NCBI GenBank assembly: GCA_947462335.1
Contig: OX381719.1
Location: 65,822,808-65,886,807, forward strand
Direction of reading: 5' to 3'
Length of the DNA: 64,000 nucleotides
Source of the DNA: Harmothoe impar
Taxonomy: Eukaryota; Annelida; Polychaeta; Phyllodocida; Polynoidae
Shown here: positions 1 through 11,440 of the stretch, one piece after another
Layout: each line of letters opens with the position of its first letter
Numbering within the stretch: position 1 is the stretch's first letter
Program-made: the position numbers and the translations under genes
Notes under the pieces: generated by a model
Told to the model about the DNA's origin: nothing
Seen by the model: the letters and a program-made list of their open reading frames with translations, nothing else
Database searches by the model: none

Positions 1-172
1 GCTTTTCTAGTCTTCTTTGTAGGTGGGGGTGCCGTAACCTGTTTCTTACGCACCCACCTGAGTTGGGGCATTGGCACTTCCACCAAAGGTTCATCCTCAT
101 CGCGGGGCCGGCGACCTAGGCAAGGCTACAGGCGATCCACATGGCCTGCAACTATCTTGCCTCGCACATTTT

Positions 173-1660
173 TCAACAACACAGTAACATTACCTTTGTT
201 ACCTCAAAGGGCCCATCCCAACCCTTCGAGATTTTTCCATGCACAGGTGGTTTCAACCTCACCACCTTCTGTCCAACTACATACTTACTTTCTCTCAAGC
301 CTGTATCATATCCCACTTTCTGATGGATGGCTGCTTTCTTCAAGTGGCCTCTCACCAATGCATAGCCTTCTCGCAATTCCCTGCGTAGAGATTCCGCAAA
401 TGCCACTCGGCATGGGACATCCTTCCTCCGCAGCACACTGCCAAAGACCAAATCTCCAGGCATTATGATCTCAGATCCAAATACCAGACTGTTAGGAGTG
501 CAGCCAGTAGAAGCATGCACTGTACCGTTGTAAGCATGGGCCACATACTGGGAAAACGTGTCCCAGTCATCCTGATTAGAATTAACCAGCGTTGTCAACC
601 CCTGAATCAACGTACGGTTGAACCTCTCAACCATCCCATCCGACTGCGGTCGGTAAGGATTAGTGCGTGTTTTCACTATGGCCAATTCTTCCAGCATCCC
701 CTGAAAGAGACAGGATTCAAACTCTCTACCCTGGTCTGAATGTAGCATGAGAGGTGCACCAAATGTTAGTACCCACTCTTCAACCAAAGCTTGTGCGCAG
801 GTTAATGCCGTGTGATCCTTCATAGGGATCACTCTCACATACTTGGTATAGTAGTCCTGTACTACCATCATGCACACATTGGAGTTTGGAGTAGTCTGGA
901 AGCCAGTGATTATATCAATGGCTATCCTTGCAAATCTGACTCCGAACAGTTCTTGTCTGAGAGATGTTTTACCTTTCCCAGGGCCGGGCTTTACCAGGCA
1001 ACACTTCGGGCATTCCATCAGCCAACGTATTACATCCTTAGACATCCCCGGCCAGTAATATCTCCTCGCTAGTTTGTCCAAAGTCCGTTTCCTGCCAAAA
1101 TGAGCGGAAGTCTGATGCCCATGGAAAAACTCAAATACTTCCCATCTCAGAGAAGCTGGCAGGACTATCTGTAGCCTCCTCCTGGCTTTGCCTTCGAGAG
1201 TTTTCCATCTGCACAATAGGCCGTCTCGCACTACCAACTGCAACCATTGGCCTACTAAGTTCCTCACTTCCACACACTCCAATGACAGAGCAGGTCTGAC
1301 GGGACGAGCAGCTCTCTCCAGGATCAGATTCCATATCACATTGATACCTTCGTCCTCCTGCTGAGCTTCAAGTATGGACTCCGCCGACCAGAACACCAAG
1401 TTCTCTTCCCAGGCTGGATCAAAATTCATTATTGGAGCCACCAACGCGTTATGTATGCCACAATCTTCACAATCCAACCTCGCACATCTTCGGATTGGTC
1501 TCCTAGACAAGCAATCCGCATTCACGTGCTTCACTCCGCTCCGATGCTGAATCTGGGTATTCTCTATTCCCAATTCAGACAACGCGGAGATCCATCTACC
1601 CATCATCCCATCTGCTTCCTTAAAATTAAGGAGCCACCTCAAGGATGAAATTCCCACCAT
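173..1660 (-). CDS. Ty3/Gypsy integrase region of pol
   Basis: The 495-residue open frame covers the RNase H/integrase junction and the integrase, which inserts the retrotransposon cDNA into chromosomal DNA. The zinc-binding HHCC region is visible (HGHQTSAHFG, then CPKC). The catalytic core follows: AIDIITGF with the first Asp, LHSDQGREF with the second, and RPQSDGMVERFNR with the Glu, so the DDE triad is intact. A short GPF-like motif (GWDGPFEV) lies near the C-terminus and no chromodomain is seen. It should be fused to RNase H upstream; a frameshift near 1,650 breaks this, and the listed start is only the first Met in frame. Domain identity is sure; function in this copy is unlikely. Confidence 0.92.
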   Translation of the reverse strand: MVGISSLRWLLNFKEADGMMGRWISALSELGIENTQIQHRSGVKHVNADCLSRRPIRRCARLDCEDCGIHNALVAPIMNFDPAWEENLVFWSAESILEAQQEDEGINVIWNLILERAARPVRPALSLECVEVRNLVGQWLQLVVRDGLLCRWKTLEGKARRRLQIVLPASLRWEVFEFFHGHQTSAHFGRKRTLDKLARRYYWPGMSKDVIRWLMECPKCCLVKPGPGKGKTSLRQELFGVRFARIAIDIITGFQTTPNSNVCMMVVQDYYTKYVRVIPMKDHTALTCAQALVEEWVLTFGAPLMLHSDQGREFESCLFQGMLEELAIVKTRTNPYRPQSDGMVERFNRTLIQGLTTLVNSNQDDWDTFSQYVAHAYNGTVHASTGCTPNSLVFGSEIIMPGDLVFGSVLRRKDVPCRVAFAESLRRELREGYALVRGHLKKAAIHQKVGYDTGLRESKYVVGQKVVRLKPPVHGKISKGWDGPFEVTKVMLLCC

Positions 1661-2006
1661 ACAAATAATGGCGGAATTTCTTCGTATACACTACTATGGC
1701 CAACAACTCTCGCTTGGTGGTACAATAATTGCGTTGAGTCTTACTCAAGCTGTTGCTAGCAAATGCTAAGGGCACTTCCTTCCCATCCTGTACCTGGGAC
1801 AAGACAGTGCCTATACTGTTGTTACTAGCATCGGTGTCCACGATGAACTGATCACCCTCAGTAGGATAGCTCAATACAGGAGTTACCGTAAATAACTCCT
1901 TCAGCTTCTGAACAGCCTGCTCAGCTAGTTCCGTCCAAATAAACGGTGGTAGCTTCAGCATTCCTTTCCTCTTGCCTACTACTAGCTCCTGCAAGGGAGC
2001 CGACAC
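1626..2006 (-). pseudogene. Ty3/Gypsy RNase H domain
   Basis: This piece of pol carries the start of the RNase H domain, recognised by FIVDTDASNNSIG, SQ and the downstream RELLAIVV and FRHYLYGG motifs typical of Ty3/Gypsy RNase H. The domain degrades the RNA strand during reverse transcription. It is in the same frame as the upstream reverse transcriptase, separated only by a TAG at 2,034-2,036 where family members usually carry Tyr. At its end a frameshift disconnects it from the integrase frame, so the C-terminal half of the domain is read in the 173-1,660 frame. Confidence 0.85.
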
Positions 2007-2033
2007 CTCAGCAAATCCAGGAATGAAATCACG

Positions 2034-2828
2034 CTAGTACGAGCAAAAACCCAAAAACGATCTTACTTCCTTCTGATCTTTTGGCGTTGCCCAACTCGCT
2101 ACTGCCTCCAGTTTCCCTGGATCCGCCGAAATACCTGTGCCACTTACTATTCGGCCCAGATATTCCACTGATCGCCTGAAGAACTTGCATTTCTTAGCTT
2201 TCAGTCTCAGGTTATAGGATCTCAGTCGATCCATCACCATGGTCAAATTCGATAGACACTCTTCCCGAGTTTTCCCGAAAACTATGATGTCGTCCAGATA
2301 TACCAGACAGTTTTTCCACAACAAGCCTCTCAGCATTGTTTCCATCATATTCTCGAACGTAGCCGGAGCGTTACACAAGCCAAATGGCATCACATTGAAC
2401 TCAAACAACCCCCTATGGGTTGTGAACGCTGTCTTTTCCTTATCCTCTGGGTGCATTCCAATCTGCCTGTATCCTGACTGCAGATCTAAGGTACTAAACC
2501 AGTGGTTGCCACCCAAGGAATCTAGACTTTAATCAATGCGCGGCAAGGGATAGGCACTCTTCCTTGTAATCCCATTCAGTCTCCTGTAATCTATACAGAA
2601 CCGACAGGTGCCATCCTTTTTGGTAACCATTACCACCGGACTAGCCCATGGACTATCAGAAGGCCTTATTATCCCTTCCCCTAACATCTTGTCCACCTCA
2701 TCCTCCAATGCCTGTTTCTTAGACAAAGGTAGGCGCCGGTAGGGCAAGCATAACGGCGGGCTAGAACCGGTGTCTATCCGATGAGTTACTCGGTCGGTTC
2801 TACCCAACTGCTCTCCTGGAGCCTGCAT
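2034..2828 (-). pseudogene. Ty3/Gypsy reverse transcriptase with in-frame stop
   Basis: Two in-frame pieces (2,529-2,828 and 2,034-2,516) form the fingers and palm of a retroelement reverse transcriptase. Visible motifs are [15 protein letters not shown] and FCIDYRRLN in the first piece, then FSTLDLQSGYRQIGM (first catalytic Asp), TAFTTHRGLFEFNVMPFGL, and YLDDIIVFG, whose YLDD box holds the catalytic Asp pair. A TAA at 2,529-2,531 interrupts the frame just after PLPRID and fits a single-base change in a sense codon. A TAG at 2,034-2,036 ends the second piece. The region 2,829-3,309, where the N-terminus should be, is out of frame. It is a pseudogene by nonsense mutation, with all core motifs preserved. 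Confidence 0.92.
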
Positions 2829-3309
2829 TCTCGCACAACAATTGAGCCAGACTCCCTTTGTCCTCTTCCTTCTCCAGGTGGCTATCTGTCACTAATGGTT
2901 AAAGATGCAGTGGTAATCCATAGCCTCACTTCCTATCTTGCTCCCCAGTGTCTTGCAACACCACTGGCATAGCAGATGGATCCAAAGCTCCTAACTCAAC
3001 TGCTCTCTTTGCTGCTAACTCTACCTCTGGTGAGTCAGCTCTTCCTACCACATCAGCATATGTTACGTCCCCAAAGGTCGTCCCCTTTTCCAGGTACACA
3101 TCCTATAAAATCATATTACTGACTGGCACTACTGTTCGTCTTGAACTCTGCACCAGGGCACTGGTGGAAACCAACCCTAGCTTACTCAAATGCTCCTGAT
3201 TAGGTTCCACCACCCCCATGCGGTCAAATTCCATATCCCGGCAGTATACAACTACATTGCATACATGGCGGGGAGGAATTCGGACTGTCTGAGAGACAGA
3301 TGAGACGCC

Positions 3310-3996
3310 CTAAATCCGGCGGAGCACACACTGGACCTTCATCTCTTGTGGATATCGAAAAGTGAGCTCCCCTGTCACACTATCCAATACAGCACCATAC
3401 AGAGAACAAAAATCCACTCCCAAGATTCCCTCATCCGTCAGTTCAGCTACAGTTGTTGAAACAACAAATGAATGTTGATTCACCCAAAAGGGTATCACCT
3501 GTCTGCCATGTGTCCGCATATGAGATCCATCAGCACTTCTGACCGACCCCTGCCCCACAGGGCTAGTGGGCAGACCTGCAAGTTTCTTGAAGAAATGGTG
3601 ACCCATCATGGAGTGGCTAGCTCCAGTATCGATCAGAAATTCCCCCAAGCAACCCTGAATCTGCACTGGCAAATACCATCTCTTCCCTTGTAAAGGGGAA
3701 GGTTGTAAGGCAAATCTCTGGATTCCAGTGTCACCGCCCAAGTCATATCCCCTCGAGTTGAGAAACTTAACTATAGGATCGTTGGGTTTGAGTTGCGAAG
3801 CACAAAACCGTTCTACTTCTTCCGCCAACTCAATTCTACGGACGGTGTCCAGATGAGCTAAATCTTCAACACCTCTCTCGTCCGTTCCCTGGGGCCCATC
3901 TCCACCTGGCGGATCAGACTCAGGTGCGGCTAACCCCAGCGGCTCCAATGAAATGGAATCTTTTGACCTTCCCTCGACAGTATCTTTGACAATCAC
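3310..3996 (-). CDS. Ty3/Gypsy aspartic protease region
   Basis: The 228-residue open frame contains a retropepsin-like aspartic protease, which cuts the Gag-Pol polyprotein. The active-site triad DTG is at residues 123-125 in FLIDTGASHSMMG, and the flap/second hydrophobic region is followed by DEGILGVDFCSLYG, equivalent to the ILG element of pepsin-like folds. About 110 residues of acidic linker precede it. It lies directly downstream of gag in a different frame. The protease fold is recognisable from motif spacing; the listed start is only the first Met in frame. Confidence 0.85.
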   Translation of the reverse strand: MIVKDTVEGRSKDSISLEPLGLAAPESDPPGGDGPQGTDERGVEDLAHLDTVRRIELAEEVERFCASQLKPNDPIVKFLNSRGYDLGGDTGIQRFALQPSPLQGKRWYLPVQIQGCLGEFLIDTGASHSMMGHHFFKKLAGLPTSPVGQGSVRSADGSHMRTHGRQVIPFWVNQHSFVVSTTVAELTDEGILGVDFCSLYGAVLDSVTGELTFRYPQEMKVQCVLRRI

Positions 3997-4034
3997 AGGC
4001 GGGGTTGTTGTCTTGTCATCGACAACAACGTCTG

Positions 4035-5516
4035 TTAGTTTTCCGTCGGCGGTGGGCTTTGGTCAGAAGAGGGTCCGTCTTTTTGTTTCTCGACCGATGA
4101 TACATTCCTGGTATCCTTGGACCAACATGTCCTTGCAAAGTGACCCTTCTTCCCACAATTGTAACATTTCGTGTCTTTGTTGGGTTTCCCCTTACCGCGA
4201 CCATGAGTTGCGACCTTTTCAGCCTTCCAGGAGGCTACAGGAGCTGCCTCCACAGTTTTCAATAACTTCCTCTTTCTTAGAGCATCCTCTGTGAGCTCGA
4301 AGATGTCTGCCAGCGACATAGTGGTCTTCCACTGCAAAGCAATCTCGGTTGACAATCTCTCGTCCCTAAGTCCATCTATATACAGGCTGGACAACTTCCT
4401 CACCAGCCATGGATCACTCGGACTCATAGATTCAAATGCTTCCACTGCTAGCACTCGGAGAGCCATTCCAAACTGTCGGTGTCCTTCACCGAGCTTCTGA
4501 ACCCTTGCTTCCAGTTCAGATGCGGGATCCGCACCGGATGTGGAACCCAAAGCCCAAGAAGCTGATTCCACTAATCCCTTGTACGTTCTACCCCCGCTCA
4601 ATTCAAAGCTCGTTAGGGCGGGATCACCAGGACCATCCCGCAGACACCAAAACAAAGCTGCAAGGCACTCATCCCCTTCCCAGCCATTATGTCGCATATC
4701 TGCTGAAAATCGTGTGAACCATTTCCTCCATGGAACCGAGCCATCATACTGCTTCATCTTGATAGCCTGCTTCTTCACAGCCATCATCCCCGTTCTCAAC
4801 GGTATATCAGCTTGACACAAAGCATAATCCACTGCTCTAGAGTTACCCACGTCATTCGGTACTGCATCAATCCCCAATCTTCTAATTGCTGGATTGCTTT
4901 GGAACACTGCCTCATCCTCCATCGACATATTTCCCCTATGTTGATAAGGCGTCCCTCTCTGATCAGCACCCCCGGTCCTTGGTGTATACATGCTTCCTGG
5001 AGTTATATGACTGCCAGGTAATGGGGGAGGTGGTATATTGAACATCGGCCTCGCGTTCCCATAACAGTTATCCGGTCCCACATTGCCCCACCCCCCATAG
5101 GAGGTGTTAGGCCCAGCCAGATTCCCTTGACATGGCGGCCGAGCATTCATGTTTGTCCCCCTGGGCAAACCTGGTCTACCCACCGTAGATACATTTACCG
5201 GAACCGTATGAACCTGCCCTGCTCCTGGAGCTGGAGTAGAATGAGCACCGGGAGCTGGAGCAGCATTAGCTGTTCCCACAGGAGCCTTATTTCCTGTAGC
5301 CTGAGCTACTGGAACATCCCCTTTTTCTCTCTTAGTGTCATTTTCTACAATCACTGATTCTGTTTCTTCAAGAAAGCAATCTAGCTTCTCTTGAAACAGC
5401 TTCTCCACTCTACCACAAAGTTCCAACATGAACTCCTCATTCTTGTCAAACTTATTGCCTTGCATAGATGAGTGTCCACTCCCACTGGATAACATATCTG
5501 CTGTATGTATCACCAT
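4035..5516 (-). CDS. Ty3/Gypsy Gag, capsid and CCHC nucleocapsid
   Basis: This 493-residue frame is the main part of Gag. The N-terminal ~200 residues are rich in Pro, Gly and Ala. A retrotransposon capsid-like helical region follows (about 255-420, including QYDGSVPWRKWFTRFSADM and LFWCLRDGPGDPAL). A CCHC zinc knuckle lies at residues 451-464 (CYNCGKKGHFARTC) and would bind genomic RNA. The true N-terminus is probably upstream: frame-shifted coding sequence continues to 6,736, and an A-run near 5,550 is one likely shift site. Confidence 0.88.
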   Translation of the reverse strand: MVIHTADMLSSGSGHSSMQGNKFDKNEEFMLELCGRVEKLFQEKLDCFLEETESVIVENDTKREKGDVPVAQATGNKAPVGTANAAPAPGAHSTPAPGAGQVHTVPVNVSTVGRPGLPRGTNMNARPPCQGNLAGPNTSYGGWGNVGPDNCYGNARPMFNIPPPPLPGSHITPGSMYTPRTGGADQRGTPYQHRGNMSMEDEAVFQSNPAIRRLGIDAVPNDVGNSRAVDYALCQADIPLRTGMMAVKKQAIKMKQYDGSVPWRKWFTRFSADMRHNGWEGDECLAALFWCLRDGPGDPALTSFELSGGRTYKGLVESASWALGSTSGADPASELEARVQKLGEGHRQFGMALRVLAVEAFESMSPSDPWLVRKLSSLYIDGLRDERLSTEIALQWKTTMSLADIFELTEDALRKRKLLKTVEAAPVASWKAEKVATHGRGKGKPNKDTKCYNCGKKGHFARTCWSKDTRNVSSVEKQKDGPSSDQSPPPTEN

Positions 5517-5617
5517 GGAACCATCTAGATCCTCAGTGGCAGGTTGTTTTTTCTACCTCCTCCGCTGCATTGACGACAAATACTGAGGGCTCATCGGCAG
5601 TTACAAAGGTCTCATCT

Positions 5618-6736
5618 CTAGATACCTCTTGCGCCTTTTCCGACCGGGTCCCCATCTGCCTTCATTCCTTCAGGTTCTAGTTTATTCACCATGTGATCTT
5701 CAGCTTGTTGAGCTAGCGTCTCTAGCTCTACCAGCTTACTATTTTGCTTCTTCAGCAACTCATCATATTCAGCTACTTGCAACTGTCTTGCTAGAATCTC
5801 GGAACTAATTTCTTTATTCCGTACCACTAGCTTTTCCGTTTCAGACCTCAGTCTGACTTCAGTACCTTCAAGTAGACCCACATTGACAGAGATCTGTTCC
5901 AGATGTTTTATCTGAGCTGCATGTTCCCCAATATTTCCTGACCTTTTTGCCAAAAAACTCTTTTCAAAAGCCTCCCTCTCTTCCTTCAACTTCCTCAGGG
6001 ATTCCTCCTCTATTCTTATCCCTTCCTTCATGTGATCATGCTCATTCCTCAACCTGAGCGTCCTTATGTCATCCAGGCTCAACCTCTCCCTGGGTCCATG
6101 AGGCGGAACCTCTAAACCAGGTATCGTCAACCTAAAAGGATCCGGAAACAGCTCATCCCCCTTGGAGATTGCCACAGCTGTCTCTTTTCCTTCCTCCGGA
6201 GTTTTCTCCAGGTCGTCCCCCTTGACAGCCTCTACCCCTTCTTGACTACCCTGGACCACTACTTTAGTCCTTTCCACTGTCCTTACAGTGGGCACCGGTC
6301 TACGTTCCCATGTCACAGGTACATCTACTGTACCCTCCAGACTAGGTATACTAGAGTCACTATCCTCTCCAGCATCTTCCACGGTCACCTGCCCAAGCGT
6401 CACAACTTCCTGTGATGTGTCCCCGACCTGGACAGGTCCTTCCATACCCCTATCTGGCTCTAGAGCTGGACGTTTCGCTGGGGGGTCCCCTTGTGAATCC
6501 TCAGATCTCACCTCGTGGGCTTCGTCCTCCCCTCCATGTCCAATTTCCCTATTCTGATTGAACGTATGTACCTTCTGCCTAGCATTAAACCTCACCCTAG
6601 ATCGTAACCTAGGGCGCATACCCTCCCCTTGGTTTGTAACCGACGGGGGAGGTACCTCTGTATCTGACATATCTTCACCACACAAAAGCAACCTGTAATA
6701 ACTATCCTTGAAACCTACCAATTCTGGTTCAAACAT
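5618..6736 (-). pseudogene. N-terminal part of the Gypsy Gag polyprotein (coiled coil)
   Basis: This 372-residue frame lies between the inferred 5' LTR and the capsid-containing Gag frame, on the same strand. The first half is low-complexity and acidic. The second half (about residues 220-360) is rich in Leu, Glu, Lys and Arg with heptad spacing, and probably forms a coiled coil. It ends 100 bp upstream of the next Gag frame, and coding-like sequence continues through the gap in a third frame. The simplest reading is a single long Gag broken by two small indels; a separate upstream ORF is the alternative. No catalytic motif is visible. Confidence 0.65.
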
Positions 6737-6799
6737 ATAAGAGCTTACCTCTCAATTTCAAAAAGAAGAATAAAATAAATGTAAATCAATACTTACCCA

Positions 6800-6817
6800 A
6801 AGTGGTCACGGCACCAG
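6800..6817 (-). promoter_or_regulatory. Putative primer-binding site
   Basis: On the minus strand, directly after the inferred LTR end (...GCTACA), the sequence reads CTGGTGCCGTGACCACTT. A tRNA-complementary primer site is expected here in an LTR retrotransposon, and its TGG start fits the complement of a tRNA 3' CCA end. The matching tRNA was not identified. Confidence 0.4.
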
Positions 6818-7845
6818 TGTAGCTGTTGGCTATTCTAAAATAGGCATCGGCTATGAAAAACTCCAGATTCGAAAATAGGTTGTTCAGAAATTACACTTTA
6901 TTCATTTTGACATACGGCTCGTAATCATACAGATGGATAGTAACAATCAAATAGGCTTCTGAACACCAGTGGTCATATGAACATACAGGAGGTATACGCT
7001 CACGGTCTAGTACATAATTCCCGAGTTCCAAGTCTCTTTTCCATCATGGTTAACTCCACTTGGACCAGACTCCGCGGAAGGAGTTCTGTGTCCGGAGTTG
7101 TCCACCAGTGCGTCTATCTCCTCTAGTTCCCCCAGAGGGTAGAACAGAGAGAGACGCAGGGTGACCAAGTTGGAAGCAGCGACAGGACTAGGCCTAAAAG
7201 GTACAACAGAGTTCGGGGAAGCTCTGTTGTGGAGCAGTCAAGCTGGCCGAAGTGCACAGCAAGACTGGGTCCTCGATTAGCAGAACCCCAGGTCTTATGT
7301 ACTGATCCTTATGTAACTCCCTTCATTACTCGTAAACACTTGAGTTCCCGAGGAACTCCGGGTAACCACGCACCGGTGCATCCGGGCCGACACGGTACCC
7401 GAGATATGTCGGGTAATACGTGGCGGTCACGGCTCAATGCACATAACCAGGCCGCGCTCTCTTAATCCTCAGGTGTAGACTTATGTAACCATATACCCGG
7501 CACCAGACAGGAGCGCGGCCCGGATACACGGCAACACACATACTCGATATAACCCAAACTGGTTCTATAGAAATAGTATAGCGGCGACCCACTACACTAT
7601 CAATCCAAAATGAGTCATGTGCCTTACCACTGGTGTTACTACTCTCTTCATCTAAACTTTTATTAGCCTTAGTACCAGCTCCTACCATGCCAGAGTGTGT
7701 CTGATACTGGTTCCCTGTCATACAAGGTCCTACAAACTCCCTTAATATCACCCAATATGACCCAGACAAGGTATGTAAAGCCATTAATACTGTCGGAGCC
7801 TGCTAAACAGGGTTAACAAGTGATGACTTTAGACTCCATGTTACA
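6818..7845 (-). repeat. Probable 5' LTR of the Gypsy element
   Basis: Read on the minus strand, this segment would begin TGTAACATGG and end AACAGCTACA, giving the TG...CA ends expected of an LTR of about 1,028 bp. It sits upstream of gag and directly beside the putative primer-binding site. The matching 3' LTR is outside the window, so the boundaries cannot be verified here. Confidence 0.45.
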
Positions 7846-7974
7846 CCAATATAACTGGTGTTTATGACAGTTAGTGGAGACTTGGGAAGGAATTAAGTGC
7901 CCTGAGTGGTGTCTATGGATGAGGACACACATTTCTGGGAAAGGATCCATACTTCTGCCCATAAGTACTCAATA

Positions 7975-9060
7975 TAAGATGAGTTATGAGGTACTTAACG
8001 TAAAAGACTTAATCAATTCCCCTCAGTGCAGAACCCAGCTTAGAGGTAGATCCTCCTCCTAATAACAGGGTGGTGAGGGAAGAGACCGGTCAGCCCCCAG
8101 ACAGGTCACATGACCCTGAGAAGTGGCCGATGGAGATTTAGGGTTATGAGGTCAGGCACTTTCCCCAGGATGTGAATGGTAGATCACTAGGGGCCAAAGG
8201 TATTTGAAATAACTCATTTTGAACTAATTCTTCTTCTATATACCCTAGATAAATAACTCAAATAATGGTGAACAGATACTTGTTGTATTCTAGTTGGGAA
8301 AACACAAAGACTGAAGAACAAGCCTAGAAGGAGTGGTTAGCATCGCTATGATCAAAATTCTTAATTATCCACAGCGTTGCAGTAAAAGCATGTGTTGCAG
8401 CCTAAAAAAAATGTTCATTGATTTAGACAATTGATTAATGTTGATGAATATTGACTCAGGTTGGCTTAGGGGGATCACAAGTGAAACTGACAGTATACAT
8501 TAAAGTCATTAGGGACTGTAAGAGGCTTACTGAAGGCTTACTGGGTCAGCACGTACCACTTCTGTGACCTCTGTGTAAGCCTCTGTGCTTTGTCCTCATA
8601 GTGCACTTACTGTAGCCCTTTTCCTGCCATCACTGTTGGAAATCAGCTTCCCATCATATGTCACATACTGTACCTTGTCTTGTTGGTGTTAACAGACAAG
8701 GTAATCCTGAATTGTTGCTTTTTACTATGGTGCTTTTCTGACATTATTTTGTTCCAGCAAGTATGATACAGTTTCTTTGTTTGTTTTACTTCTTCCCAAT
8801 TTAGCCCTTTCATCATGACATTGGATTTTCCCTGTAATTGTGGTCCTGTATCACTAAGGTACTTTTAGAATACTGCTCAGTGATGGAGGTCTCAGCATGA
8901 CCATATAGCATACTAGTAGTGTTTAGTGGTGCATGCTGAGTGGGACCACTCAGCCCTACAATATCCATCAGGCTTATCTTAATAGCCCGGGTATGTCTGC
9001 ATGGCTGGGGGAAGGGAGCTAGATAGTTCTGTGACTAACAGGCATGTTATTTACTGGCAA
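7975..9060. repeat. Copy 1 of an old duplication / dispersed repeat
   Basis: Blocks here recur in the same order at 9,765-11,440. They include a block with TCCTCCTCCTAATAACAGGG and GACAGGTCACATGACCCT (about 8,050-8,165 and 9,840-9,950), a block ending GGGACTGTAAGA (8,380-8,640 and 10,210-10,520) and a block with ACTAGTAGTGTTTAGTGGTG (8,880-9,060 and 11,270-11,440). Divergence is visibly high, so this is an old event or two copies of one repeat family. No gene was found. Confidence 0.6.
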
Positions 9061-9764
9061 GTTGTATCTTCATGACAGTCCAATGATTGCCATACCATTA
9101 AAGGTCCTCTGTCTTATACTGCTGGAACATATTAATATGTTTTGATTTTGTTTGGTATTCTCCTTTAAAGCAGCCCTATTTAGCAGCACTCTACATTATG
9201 AGCCTGCTAGTACCACAGCTGTTTAATGACACAAAATTTCATGTAGTATAGATTTTCCCCAATTAGAAGAATTTTGGGATTCTGTGCTTTTGAATCAAAT
9301 AAGCAAGACAAGGTGATGAAATTAGTTGGGAATTCAAATCTCAGAATCACAAAAATAGGGATGCCCCAGTCGTCCAAGCCATGCAAATTATCTTAAAGCA
9401 ATCAGAGACCTTGGAACAAGAAAAAATGACTTACTTGGATTACACATTATCTTTCCTACCGTAAGTGCTTTGATTGTTCCATCCTAATTGAGTCGTACTC
9501 AAGCATTGATTCAGATTAAGCAAGTTTTTAATTCTAGAATGCAATCGAGACACATTTCATGAAAAAAAGCATTAATGGTAAAGGCAAAAAAAGTATGGAA
9601 AACAAAATAGAGCCATATTGAAATGGCTCATCTGTTGCAGGGTAATAATATCTTGAGGGGAATCAAGGTTTGGGAAGAATAACAAATACTTAACTTCCCT
9701 TCATGGAATATGATACAAGTCTCTTAGAAATGACACTATTTTCGCCTGTAAAAGCACTCACTAA

Positions 9765-11440
9765 ACAGATGAGTTATTAGATACTTAACAGTAAAGACAT
9801 CATCATTCTCCCAAGTGCAGGACCCAGCTTAGGTGTAGGTCCTCCTCCTAATAACAGGGTGGTGAGGGAAGAGACCGGTCAAGCTGCCAGACAGGTCACA
9901 TGACCCTGGGAAGTGGCTGTGGTAGATTTATGATTATGAGGTCACATGATTTCTAGACATCCATATTGATTACAAGATGTTGGTGTTAACCCTTTCCCTT
10001 CTTCCAGATTCACTGTTGAATAATTGTTCCCAACCACTGGGGACATTGCAGATGAATATGTCCTACAAAAACCGACACTACACTTTTGGGTACTGAAATA
10101 CAATACTGCATATATGCAGTATCGGCAGGGAAATGGTTAAAATACATGGGGCGGAGACATTCCTTTGGAATCTCTTTAAAACTCATTTGTATAATAAATT
10201 GCCTATCTCCTAAAATGTGAATAATTTAGGGAACCATGGACAAAGTCAGTTTGCATTGATTTATTTTGTAAATGTTTGTCACATAAAAAACTAAATTAAT
10301 CATGATAAGACGACATGTTGCAGCATTAACATTGATTGTTTTGGGCAATTGATAAATGATGTATTGACTCAGAGCAAACTTTTGACAACCACAAATGCAT
10401 CTATAAGGCAGCATTGCATTGACTGGGGACTGTAAGAAGCTTAGAGGGGGCTTACAGGGTACAAAAGGTAGCCATTCTGTGACCTTTGTATGCTCTCCTG
10501 TCTATTGTCCTTATAACTATAACTGGGTTTCTGTTTTTCATGGGACTTTTAAAATAAATGAAGAGAAGTTCCCACTAAAAATGTAAGCCTTTCATGTTAA
10601 AACCTTTTGAAGCAGCACTCACTGAATCCAATTTGTTGAGTGAAAACTAATGGAGCTTGTGATTTAACATCAGAATGATTTGCATTGATTGTGACTTTTG
10701 TTTGGATTCTATTCATTTTTCATTGAGGGTAATTTTTCAAAAGTGAGCTCTTTGCTGTGCTTCCTTTGGTTGAATGCCTGTATTTGAAGTCCTTCTCCAT
10801 TTATATTTGCATTTAAGCAAATTTAAGATACCTTAAATGACCACTTGAAGCTCAGTTATGCCGTTCAAATGCCCGGGAATGGTCCTACAAAATGTTATAA
10901 CGTTATATGATGTAAAGTTTTAAAACGTAATTTGGACGTAAAATAAAACTTTTTGTTCGCTGGGTTTACTTGATTTAATTATGATTAGGCTGTTCATTTA
11001 AATCTTGTTTACTTAGATGCAAACATTCATACACTGCACAAATGTTAAAGAATTCAAGTTTTCTCAACAGGTTTTTTTAGTAGAATCTAGATTATTTCAG
11101 CACTTTTTTCTAATCAGAATTGATATTATCAGTTTGTTCCCTGCACTAGTGCTCATGTTTGTTCTAATCAGAATTGAATTGTTGTAGTAGTGTCAGTGCC
11201 CTTACCCATTGACACATCAATTACATTTAAACTTGCCCTTACCCATTGGTAGAGGTAGTTCCAACAAGACAGCAGTTCATACTACTAGTGTTCGGTGGTG
11301 CATGGTTAATGCTGAAGGGAATCACTGAAGCCTGACAGAACACATCCGGTGTATCCCAAACCTAATGGAAGTCTATAAAAGAGGGGCTCTCTGCATGGCT
11401 TGAGGAGGGACATCTTTAAATAAACAGTCTGAAGAATGCC
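9765..11440. repeat. Copy 2 of the old duplication / dispersed repeat
   Basis: This is the partner of 7,975-9,060 in the same orientation, longer because of extra sequence between the shared blocks. It is AT-rich. No open frame of note and no RNA gene was seen. Confidence 0.6.

Larger units (their letters stand above)
1..7845 (-). mobile_element. Ty3/Gypsy LTR retrotransposon, decayed, 3' end outside window
   Basis: On the minus strand the coding order is gag, protease, reverse transcriptase, RNase H, integrase, which is the Ty3/Gypsy (Metaviridae) order. The 5' LTR is inferred at 6,818-7,845 and the 3' LTR lies beyond base 1. Stops and frameshifts separate most domains: two frameshifts in gag (about 5,625 and 5,550), a TAA at 2,529-2,531 and a TAG at 2,034-2,036 in the reverse transcriptase, and a frameshift near 1,650 between RNase H and integrase. 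This copy is therefore not expected to be active. The coding order is seen directly; the exact element ends are inferred. Confidence 0.9.

Noticed and set aside
7434..7784. 116-residue minus-strand frame
   Set aside because: Lies inside the inferred Gypsy LTR, where coding sequence is not expected, and shows no motif.
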